Source of the DNA: Phoronis ovalis
Taxonomy: Eukaryota > Phoronida > Phoronidae
DNA: 12,194 nt
Assembly: GCA_028565635.1 (NCBI GenBank)
Contig: JAOXYB010047081.1
Location: 1 to 12,194 of the forward strand
Reading direction: 5' to 3'
Shown: piece after piece, positions 7,401 to 12,194 of the stretch
How the letters are laid out: every line of letters starts with the position of its first letter
How positions within the stretch are numbered: position 1 is the first letter of the stretch
The notes under the pieces: generated by a model
The model's database searches: none
Seen by the model: the letters and a program-made list of their open reading frames with translations, nothing else
What the model was told of the DNA's origin: nothing
Made by a program: the position numbers and the translations under genes

Positions 7401-9812
7401 CGTAAGTATTTTTTCTTGTATCTGTTCAGTACTGTAATAACAGTCTTTTATGAAAATATTGCATTCTAGTACTCTTGATTAATATATTCTGATTGTATGG
7501 ATTCAATAGAATACAAAGGATTTTAAACAAATGATATTTTCTTCCTTGATGCATTTTTGTAATATAACTAACTTAAAATTGTTTTATTTTAGAATTCTCG
7601 TGATATGTGCATGTAAGGGTGACCCTGCTATGGTAGAGGCTTTGTGTGCCCGTTGTGAAAGAGATCATACCTTGAAATCAATGGATATTATTAATAGGAC
7701 AAATAACATGGAACAGGTGAACAAATATTTCCAAACTGATAATTTGTTTTGAAGTGACAACATACACAAACTTGCAATTCGTGTGAAAATTTAGCCCAGT
7801 CATATTGTGTTTGCACTATGCATCAATGATGTTAATAAAGTTTGTTTGACGACTGCAACTGTTTCAAATTTTGGCGTTTTCACCTTTTTTAATAAACCTT
7901 AATACTTATTTTTTTATTATCTTTATATATTTTTTTTTCCTCAATACTTAAAAAAAAATTTAAAAACCCCAACCGACACAGTTTTTACATTAAACATTTT
8001 TTTTTTAAATAAAAGTAAAAGAAAATTACCTGCAGACTTGGTTTTTATGGGGTTTTGCCCTGTAAACTAATTATATGAGAATATATCGCTAGTTGACCAT
8101 TTTACTTTTAGTTTTTCATTTATTATCAATAAATAAATCATTTTGGTCTTACGAATTCAGATCTGAAATGTATAAAATGAGTGTTTGGACAATGAAACAA
8201 TTACATGACTAAATATAAACTACAAAGCTAAAAATTTATAACTGATCACCACTTTAGCCAATTTGAGTGCAAATGTGTCAGTATAGAAAAAATGTGCTTA
8301 ATATATGAAAAAACTATATATCTCAGAATAGTTTAAATCCTCTTGTGATTCACACAAAGAGTGTCAAGCTGAAGTTAAAACTGAACTTTTTTTTTCAGAC
8401 TGCTTTGTATTGTGCTACAACACAAAATGACCCTGCAGTTGTTCGTATTTTAATTAAACATGGAGCTGATGTGAATATCCCTACTACAGTTCGTTCTGCC
8501 AATTCAAGCCAAAACATTACCACACCTATATTTTATGCGGTAGGACAAGGAAATTCTTTTACAACTACTGTAAAAGAACTTATAAGCGCTCCAAATGTCA
8601 ATTTGAACTTAACAGATTATACAGGTATGTTTCATTTGCAAATTTTGAAGTGTTGGGACTATTAAAGCATTATTTTACAAGCAAATTTAAGATAAATAAT
8701 GTCTGACCATCTGTTTATTCAACAGTAATGACTTTTTTAAAAGAAAAAGGTTTGCAGCATGTTGCTTCTTTCTATGCAGGCATTAATTATCGGTTTGATG
8801 GCTGACCTTTTATATGCCTGTTTGTTTTTTGTAGGTCAGACAGCTCTGCACATGGCTGCTCTAGCTCATGGTAAAATAAACAATTATGGAGAAAGGATTA
8901 ACAGCAGGCCCATTGTGGTTGAACTCATCAAAGCTGGAGCAAATGCATCCATAAAGGTATTGTATTCTGATCACCTGGCTTCTGTTGTCAAATTCATGAG
9001 AAAACAACTAAATGCCACCATTTTCCTGAAATAATTTTATTAAATTTCTGATAACTAACTCGGAAATAGGTCCATATTGGGGTCACGTTCTTTATTAACA
9101 ATAGTTGTTATATATATTTAGGACAGAACAAGTGGTAAGACACCACTGCATTGTGCTGTAGAATCTCGGGATTTTGAACTTGTGAGGGACATGCTATTAG
9201 GCATGAATGGCGGAGTGGTTAAAGCTTTAAGAAGCCAGATGTATAATGGCAACACTTGCCTCCATCTTGCTGCAGGACTGCAGTGTAACAATCAACAACT
9301 CTTGGAGCAGCAGAAGAACATGATTAAGGTTTTGCTAAATAATGGGGCGGATAAAGATGCCAAGAATAGTGAAAATGAAAAACCCTATCAATTGGCTCAA
9401 AACAACTACGAGGTAAGTTTTGACTATTCAAAATTATTGTTCATCATTAAATATATATCTATTTATTATATTTATATTTATTAAGTACTTGTGGCCACCG
9501 GCCTATTGCACAGCATATAACAACAACTACAGTATTTTAAAATATAGAACATTTATTTATATCTGATTTCCCTTGGCATTTTAGTACAATAATTTTGTTG
9601 TGCTTTATGTTAAAAGTGCTCTCTACATGACATATGGTACTAGTTGTGTAATTATCTTCACGAGTTTCTCATGGTTTTTTCAGATTCAGGACATGTTAAG
9701 AGCCAACCAGCAAAGGGCACCAATGGTATACCAGGCTCAGCCACCGAAAGGAAATGTGCCAGCGATGGTAAATGGTATGCTAGGTCATGCAGGTTTTGTT
9801 CAACAATGTTAA
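1180..9812 (+). CDS. KIX domain plus IkB-type ankyrin-repeat protein, complete 12-exon gene, 1187 aa
   Basis: Exons: 1180-1423, 2721-2852, 3661-3748, 4082-4199, 4462-4561, 5165-7021, 7269-7401, 7593-7716, 8399-8624, 8835-8956, 9122-9412, 9684-9812. Every intron is GT-AG, every junction keeps frame, and the sum is 3564 nt. The order is a low-complexity N-terminus, a KIX domain (137-216), a disordered region (about 229-880) and six ankyrin repeats (about 888-1130). There is no Rel homology domain, so this is not Relish or p100/p105. Known family roles: IkB ankyrin repeats bind Rel dimers, and KIX binds short amphipathic activation helices. I infer a nuclear IkB-like transcriptional cofactor in immune signalling. 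Basic clusters at 355-357 (KRR) and 782-794 could be nuclear localisation signals. The start is the first in-frame ATG after a stop at 1147-1149. Drosophila Charon and Pickle are functional analogues to compare, but I cannot assert orthology. The exon structure is firm; the role is inferred. Confidence 0.9.
1198..1207. promoter_or_regulatory. Perfect palindromic NF-kB (kB) site inside exon 1
   Basis: GGGAATTCCC matches the kB consensus GGGRNNYYCC at all positions and is a perfect palindrome; with base 1197 it reads GGGGAATTCCC. It lies 18 bp after the start codon, within codons 7-10. Rel-family dimers bind such sites, and IkB genes are classic NF-kB targets, so feedback is plausible. Use as a binding site is inferred. 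Confidence 0.45.
1424..2720 (+). other. Intron 1 (1297 nt), with a possible SINE remnant
   Basis: GTAAGT donor and TTTAG acceptor. It is AT-rich with no coding signal I trust. A GC-richer patch at 1701-1790 looks like an old repeat (listed separately). Two imperfect direct repeats sit at about 2588-2622 and 2640-2672, both containing GTGCTCCT. Short ORFs here lack support. Confidence 0.8.
1701..1790 (+). mobile_element. Possible degenerate tRNA-derived SINE remnant
   Basis: The patch opens GGGCGGTGCCGCGGTGGTC, contains GACCAAG three times (1725-1752), and is followed by GATCGAATTTTAAAAATCC, a distorted echo of a tRNA B-box. The base composition contrasts with the flanks. No poly(A) tail or target duplication was found, so the call is weak. 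Confidence 0.25.
2721..2852 (+). CDS. Coding exon 2 (residues 82-125, part of 126), low complexity
   Basis: The acceptor is CTGCTTTAG ending at 2720 and the donor is GTAAGT at 2853. The exon is 132 nt and phase 1 at both ends, so it could be skipped without a frameshift. It encodes a Ser/Asn/Thr/Lys/Glu-rich linker (for example GAEKGSNDNTTSAG) with no domain. The assignment rests on the splice sites and on the frame joining exons 1 and 3 cleanly. Confidence 0.8.
2853..3660 (+). other. Intron 2 (808 nt)
   Basis: GTAAGT donor and CTAG acceptor. It contains a tandem 35-bp duplication near its start (2881-2950). Nothing else was recognised. Confidence 0.8.
2881..2950 (+). repeat. Tandem duplication, 2 copies of 35 bp
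   Basis: Positions 2881-2915 and 2916-2950 are identical apart from one base (CCTGGAT versus CCTGAAT). Both begin GTATATTTAATTGCC. It looks like a recent local duplication in the intron. Confidence 0.9.
3661..3748 (+). CDS. Coding exon 3 (residues 126-154, part of 155), first KIX helix
   Basis: The acceptor is CTTAACTAG ending at 3660 and the donor is GTAAGT at 3749. The exon encodes the start of the KIX domain, DWHQCLTQDQRKQLVHM, which matches the first helix of CBP KIX (WH...TQD.R..LVH). Arg148 lines up with CBP Arg600, the methylated arginine. The exon ends two bases into a Leu codon (phase 2). Confidence 0.93.
3749..4081 (+). other. Intron 3 (333 nt)
   Basis: GTAAGT donor and TTTTGCAG acceptor, splitting the KIX coding sequence in phase 2. 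I see no further feature. Confidence 0.85.
4082..4199 (+). CDS. Coding exon 4 (residues 155-194), KIX helix 1 end and helix 2
   Basis: The acceptor is TGTTTTGCAG ending at 4081 and the donor is GTAACT at 4200. The exon encodes LVQAILPNSNPSTPKDKMMN and then SLIVYAQKVEEDMYKTANSQ, the characteristic KIX loop and second helix (LVQAI.P, KD..M, YA.KVE.DMY..ANS in CBP/p300). It ends in phase 0. It carries the hydrophobic surface that in CBP binds MLL and c-Jun. Confidence 0.95.
4462..4561 (+). CDS. Coding exon 5 (residues 195-227, part of 228), KIX helix 3
   Basis: The acceptor is TTCTTTGTAG ending at 4461 and the donor is GTAAGT at 4562. The exon encodes EEYDHLLSEKISKIRKEL followed by EEKK, the long third KIX helix, ending KIX near residue 216. 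The positions matching CBP Tyr650 and Tyr658 are Asp198 and Ser206; the lysine matching Lys662 is kept (Lys210). It ends one base into Leu228 (phase 1). Confidence 0.95.
4562..5164 (+). other. Intron 5 (603 nt)
   Basis: GTAAGT donor and CACTTTCAG acceptor. The frame of exon 6 is open back to 5137 by chance, and the short ORF at 4843-5034 has no similarity I recognise. Nothing else was found. Confidence 0.85.
5165..7021 (+). CDS. Coding exon 6 (residues 228-846, part of 847), long disordered region
   Basis: The acceptor is CACTTTCAG ending at 5164 and the donor is GTAAGT at 7022. The ATG at 5137 lies in the preceding intron and is not the start. The exon is 1857 nt, phase 1 at both ends. It encodes a Pro/Ser/Thr/Asn/Gln-rich, mostly disordered region with: a KIX-proximal charged stretch (229-290); KRR at 355-357; two NMTP repeats near 410-425; DVILCNPDSPEEM; a hydrophobic helix-like segment DIIDVLAIFERE (594-605); the IkB-like motif TPDSGIETCS (634-643) leading into a Ser/Pro tract; a Val/Pro/Gln-rich stretch; a basic patch (782-794); and PPPLYTS at the end. 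Large size in a single exon with sustained open frame and codon-like composition supports it. Confidence 0.95.
7269..7401 (+). CDS. Coding exon 7 (residues 847-890, part of 891), entry to ankyrin domain
   Basis: The acceptor is ACTTTGTAG ending at 7268 and the donor is GTAAGT at 7402. It encodes a Pro/Thr-rich lead (PPIGRPPTPTSPHIDHLA) and then a helical cap ending QQDDDGDT. The D.DGDT signature is the usual opening of the first ankyrin repeat in IkB and NF-kB precursor proteins. It ends in phase 2. Confidence 0.92.
7593..7716 (+). CDS. Coding exon 8 (residues 891-932), ankyrin repeat 1
   Basis: The acceptor is TTTATTTTAG ending at 7592. The donor is GTGAAC at 7717, weaker than the other donors of this gene. 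It encodes TILVICACKGDPAMVEALCA, a diverged first ankyrin repeat in which TPLH is replaced by TILV, followed by a connecting loop ending NNMEQ. It ends in phase 0. Confidence 0.92.
7717..8398 (+). other. Intron 8 (682 nt), with internal poly(A) signals
   Basis: The donor GTGAAC is weak and the acceptor strong. Read-through from exon 8 stops at 7750-7752. AATAAA hexamers follow at 7834-7839 and 7891-7896, the first trailed by GTTTGTTTG. The later part is rich in A and T runs. An intronic poly(A) site is possible. Confidence 0.7.
8399..8624 (+). CDS. Coding exon 9 (residues 933-1007, part of 1008), ankyrin repeats 2 and 3
   Basis: The acceptor follows a long T-run (TTTTTTTTCAG ending at 8398) and the donor is GTATGT at 8625. 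Repeat 2 is TALYCATTQNDPAVVRILIK then HGADVNIP, very close to the ankyrin consensus. A Ser/Asn linker leads to repeat 3, TPIFYAVGQGNSFTTTVKEL then NVNLNLTDYTG. It ends in phase 1. Confidence 0.94.
8835..8956 (+). CDS. Coding exon 10 (residues 1008-1048), ankyrin repeat 4
   Basis: The acceptor is TTTTTTGTAG ending at 8834 and the donor is GTATTG at 8957. It encodes GQTALHMAALAHGK, a loop insertion NNYGERINSRP, and IVVELIKAGANASIK. The TALHMAA and AGAN motifs mark a bona fide ankyrin repeat with an enlarged inter-helix loop. It ends in phase 0. Confidence 0.94.
9122..9412 (+). CDS. Coding exon 11 (residues 1049-1145), ankyrin repeats 5 and 6
   Basis: The acceptor is ATATATTTAG ending at 9121 and the donor is GTAAGT at 9413. 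Repeat 5 is GKTPLHCAVESRDFELVRDM and repeat 6 is NGNTCLHLAAGLQ, a Gln-rich loop, then IKVLLNNGADKDAKN and PYQLAQ. The exon is phase 0 at both ends (97 codons). Repeats 5 and 6 hold the clearest TPLH/LHLA cores of the array, as is common for the distal repeats of IkB proteins. Confidence 0.95.
9684..9812 (+). CDS. Coding exon 12 (residues 1146-1187 and stop), C-terminal tail
   Basis: The acceptor is GGTTTTTTCAG ending at 9683, in phase 0. It encodes a 42-residue tail, IQDMLRANQQRAPMVYQ then a Pro/Gly/Val/Met-rich end finishing GFVQQC, and a TAA stop at 9810-9812. There is no PEST-type acidic tail like that of IkB-alpha. An overlapping open frame starting at 9644 is a shadow. Confidence 0.88.
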   Translation: MQDMLRANQQRAPMVYQAQPPKGNVPAMVNGMLGHAGFVQQC

Positions 9813-10164
9813 ACATGAGCGTTTCCTTTTGTAATGTAAAATTTGACTATAGTTTGTCCAATTTATTTATGCTGTGCAGCATTCAAAAAGAAAAAATAAT
9901 TCAATGTTTATGAAATAGATTTTACCAGACTTTTAAAGGTCCTCTAATTGCAACTAATGCAGTGTTTACTTGAATTTTGGGATAAAAATATATTGTTACC
10001 AGAACATTTCAATGGCATTTTATGTTGATTTTGCATAGTTAAACTGGAGACTAGTGATAGTTCGGGCACTATACTTCCACAGTATGTTAAAATTGGACCA
10101 GACGGAACGATCTAATAGTTCTTTAACAGTGATTAGTGACAACAGAGTGCCAGTCTGCAGCGTG

Positions 10165-10172
10165 TAAATAAG
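10165..10172 (+). promoter_or_regulatory. Pumilio response element TGTAAATA
   Basis: Exact match to the PUF-protein consensus TGTANATA in the 3'UTR, on the sense strand. Such sites usually promote mRNA repression or decay. Use is inferred. Confidence 0.4.
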
Positions 10173-10255
10173 AATAATATGCAGTCTTTGTGTTCAACAT
10201 CAAAGTAAAATCAGAATATCAAAGCTGTAAAATATGTTAGTTACTAGCATCCAAG

Positions 10256-10289
10256 TCGCACAAAAAATGTGTTTGCCATTTTTGTGCGA
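10256..10289 (+). other. 3'UTR hairpin, 13-bp stem with one bulge
   Basis: The left arm TCGCACAAAAAATG (10256-10269) pairs with CATTTTTGTGCGA (10277-10289) with one unpaired A and a 7-nt loop. It is the longest clear hairpin I found in the 3'UTR. It has no T-run after it and is not a bacterial terminator. Confidence 0.6.
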
Positions 10290-10508
10290 AGTGTATTCTA
10301 AAACTAAATAACATTATATAATCTAAAGTGTTTTATTTCTATAAAATTCTACTTATAAACATTCTATATTTCTATAACCATACATGTATGTGGATTGTTT
10401 AAGTTTTTATTTTTTAATTTTTCAAAGTGCTTTGAAACTCGTTTCGTAGTAGGTTTTAGCATGTAACGCAAATTGCATATTTTATCATAGGGTAATTTGT
10501 AGTTCCTC

Positions 10509-10528
10509 TGTATGTATGTATGTATGTA
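10509..10528 (+). repeat. (TGTA)5 microsatellite
   Basis: Five TGTA units, bracketed by CTCTGTA (10506-10512) and TACAGAG (10527-10533), which can pair. TGTA is also the core of PUF-protein sites. Confidence 0.85.
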
Positions 10529-10801
10529 CAGAGTTTTGTTGCATTTATTAATATTGTTGGTTAATTAAAATGCAGGTTAAGAATAAACTGTGTGATGTTG
10601 ACAGTAAATTTTGAAGAAAAATAAGATTTGAGTTCAAAAACAAAAATACATCAGTACTTTTAAAACCTTACAAAGAGTGTTTTCCAAAGAATGAGATGCA
10701 AAGGAGCATGCAGATATGATGTAATGCTGAAATTTTGGTTATTTTACAAGAACACTGCAGCACTTTCAGTCTACATTTGTGAAAGTATAATTATATCACT
10801 T

Positions 10802-10810
10802 TTATTTATT
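10802..10810 (+). promoter_or_regulatory. AU-rich element nonamer TTATTTATT
   Basis: Matches the core nonamer of AU-rich destabilising elements, overlapping ATTTATTTA, in the last 100 nt of the 3'UTR. Such elements are common in short-lived immune-response mRNAs. On the minus strand the same bases read AATAAATAAA. Confidence 0.35.
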
Positions 10811-10852
10811 TACATCTCCAAGGATGTATGTATAATATTAAAAAGCTTTAGA

Positions 10853-10860
10853 TGTAAATA
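10853..10860 (+). promoter_or_regulatory. Second Pumilio response element TGTAAATA
   Basis: An exact second match to TGTANATA, 15 nt before the distal poly(A) signal. Confidence 0.4.
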
Positions 10861-10874
10861 ACATATATTGTCAT

Positions 10875-10880
10875 AATAAA
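10875..10880 (+). terminator. Poly(A) signal of the KIX/ankyrin gene
   Basis: Canonical AATAAA, the last on the plus strand before the facing gene. It lies about 1060 nt after the stop codon. Cleavage would fall around 10890-10910. Confidence 0.65.
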
Positions 10881-10899
10881 GGAAATACGAAAATATTTT

Positions 10900-11289
10900 A
10901 AGATACATTTCTCCCTGTTTATTAGCACATTACAAGTTATCCCTCACATTCTGTACAAGAAAGAGTCAAACAACAAGGAGGCAGCAGTAATATGTCAAAA
11001 AATAGTTAGAGATGTCCACAATACTCTAAATTATAAAATTCATTCCATATTCTGTATAATATCTATCTCTGAATACATTTACCCACCAAGGCTTATGACA
11101 GTCCGCAGTGCACCAAAACATTAAAACAAAGCATAATATTTTACAATTCAGTTTATACACAAAATTATTCAATTTGCATGCAATAATATTAGTGATCGAA
11201 ACAGAAAGCATTCGGTGATGAATGACTAGACATTATTACAGTTATGGAGCTTTCGTAATTTGACTACAGGTGAATTGCATTTTTTTTGC
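10900..11289 (-). other. 3'UTR of the cytochrome b5 reductase gene
   Basis: It lies between the reductase stop codon and its poly(A) signal; the left end is an estimate. It is AT-rich, and the short minus-strand ORF at 11026-11211 within it has no support. Confidence 0.65.
10918..10923 (-). terminator. Poly(A) signal of the cytochrome b5 reductase gene
   Basis: TTTATT on the plus strand is AATAAA on the minus strand, the first such hexamer met after the reductase stop codon at 11290, about 370 nt downstream of it. Cleavage would fall around 10888-10908. Confidence 0.65.
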
Positions 11290-11462
11290 TTAGTATGAAA
11301 ACCGCATATCAGATTTATATCCAAGTTTATCCAAATTAGGTACACAGGCAAAGTTAATCATTGGTGGAGGGCCACACATGAATACAAGTACATCATCAGC
11401 TGGTGCAGGCAAGTGTTCTCGAATCATATCGGCATTCACAAAACCTTCGCTATACTCCCAGC
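11290..11462 (-). CDS. Cyb5r: NADH-cytochrome b5 reductase, last coding exon (partial gene)
   Basis: Reading leftwards from 11462, the exon gives 56 residues and a TAA stop (11292-11290): [18 protein letters not shown], then [20 protein letters not shown], ending YKSDMRFSY. This is the C-terminus of the cytochrome b5 reductase family, flavoenzymes that pass electrons from NADH to cytochrome b5 at the ER or outer mitochondrial membrane for fatty-acid desaturation and sterol synthesis. CGPPPM is the conserved NADH-binding motif and the C-terminal aromatic is typical. The acceptor on this strand is a T-run followed by GTACTTTAG just right of 11462; two bases (GC) complete a split Gly codon (phase 1 intron), matching the conserved G-W. 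The family is usually about 300 residues, so some 80 percent lies outside the window. The paralogue (CYB5R1/2/3) cannot be decided. Confidence 0.93.
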
Positions 11463-12194
11463 CTAAAGTACAAAAAAAAAATCATTTTAATCTCACCAAC
11501 TTGTGCGACCCAACAGCATCCAACCATATTTAAGTTATGTATGGGCATGTTGGCCTTTAGGGATGAATCACTTGGTTACAGTACTTACTATAATTCTTCA
11601 TTTTGATGTATAAAACTGGTATACATGCATGTACTGTGTTGTTAAAACATGGCTAATTTGGGTTTTCAAGAACAATGGGGACAGAGGTTGAAAAACAATA
11701 GTCGCTGTTATGCTGGCTTCCGATAAAGTACTAAATACTGGTTTGTGACAGTTACTCAGATTTTTCTGACATCATCAGCTTAGTCTGTTAGGAAATTACT
11801 AAGGAATCACAGAATCTTTAATTTCTCCAGGTTCTAAAGAACTGTGTAGACCATTCATACAACACGAAATGTTAGATATACACGAGCAAAATTTCACATA
11901 TGTGTATTTAGAAGGAAAGGCGGCAAAGTTACAGGTGAAAGGGTTATATTTTATTTTTGCACAGTGGGATTCATTGAATTTTATTTCGTTCTGCACAATG
12001 TTTTATTTTCTTGTTTTTGGGTTGCAATAATTTTTTTATGATATATGTTTATTTCGAACTTGATAGTTCATATATATCCAAAAATAAGTATTGACTAAAA
12101 GAACAATAAATATACAATAAGTATACATACATATATACAAATCAAAAAGACCAATGGTCATGCAGAGTAATAAAATAATATACAATATACATTA
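11463..12194 (-). other. Intron of the cytochrome b5 reductase gene (partial)
   Basis: To the right of the last exon I find no sequence resembling the preceding reductase segment (an LWYT-DR type strand is expected just before G-W). The stretch is AT-rich with T and A runs and scattered stops in all frames. The small ORFs at 11403-11606 and 11799-11996 have no recognisable product. Confidence 0.7.

Larger units (their letters stand above)
9813..10905 (+). other. 3'UTR of the KIX/ankyrin gene
   Basis: It runs from the stop at 9812 to an expected cleavage site 10-30 nt after AATAAA at 10875-10880. The right boundary is an estimate. It is AT-rich and contains the hairpin at 10256-10289, the TGTA repeat at 10509-10528, two Pumilio-type elements and an AU-rich nonamer. 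A proximal AATAAA at 10582-10587 could give a shorter form. Confidence 0.65.

Noticed and set aside
1180-9812. Naming the gene Relish, NF-kB p100/p105 or cactus
   Set aside because: There is no Rel homology domain, and cactus-type IkBs lack KIX and the long middle region. A specific orthologue cannot be asserted without a search.
11026-11211. Minus-strand 61-aa ORF
   Set aside because: It lies within the 3'UTR of the reductase gene, is AT-driven and has no recognisable domain.
11403-11606. Plus-strand 67-aa ORF
   Set aside because: It overlaps the reductase last exon on the other strand and runs through its acceptor into the intron.
1-12194. Viral, prophage, CRISPR or transposase genes
   Set aside because: No reverse transcriptase, integrase, transposase or array-like repeats were seen in any frame I read.

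Overview
The window is nuclear DNA of an animal, most likely an arthropod and probably an insect. It is AT-rich, the genes are split by many short GT-AG introns, and the best-conserved protein segments (a CBP-type KIX domain, IkB-type ankyrin repeats, the C-terminus of NADH-cytochrome b5 reductase) are of animal type. I cannot name the species. No bacterial, phage or CRISPR features are present.

The centre is one complete plus-strand gene that I assembled by hand into 12 coding exons between 1180 and 9812. All 11 introns are GT-AG, the reading frame is kept across every junction, and the total is 3564 nt (1187 residues plus stop). The protein has an N-terminal low-complexity part (exons 1-2), a KIX domain (exons 3-5, residues about 137-216), a long disordered Pro/Ser/Thr/Asn/Gln-rich middle (exon 6) that carries an IkB-like DSGIET motif and a hydrophobic activation-domain-like segment, and six ankyrin repeats of the IkB type (exons 7-11, residues about 888-1130) with a short tail (exon 12). 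It has no Rel homology domain. The most economical reading is a nuclear IkB-like cofactor: the ankyrin repeats would dock on an NF-kB/Rel dimer, while the KIX domain would bind activation domains as CBP does. A perfect palindromic kB site lies in codons 7-10 of exon 1, suggesting possible feedback control.

Upstream (1-1179) is a stretch of repeats (1-600), then a CpG-rich block (about 745-890) that contains a candidate first coding exon of a divergent minus-strand gene (834-744), then an AT-rich interval with a palindromic TATA-like box. This looks like a bidirectional promoter. Downstream, the plus-strand 3'UTR (9813 to about 10900) carries two Pumilio-type elements, an AU-rich nonamer, a hairpin and a poly(A) signal at 10875. 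Facing it on the minus strand are the poly(A) signal, 3'UTR and last coding exon (11290-11462) of an NADH-cytochrome b5 reductase gene. The two hexamers are only 37 nt apart. The rest of the window (11463-12194) reads as intron of that reductase gene.
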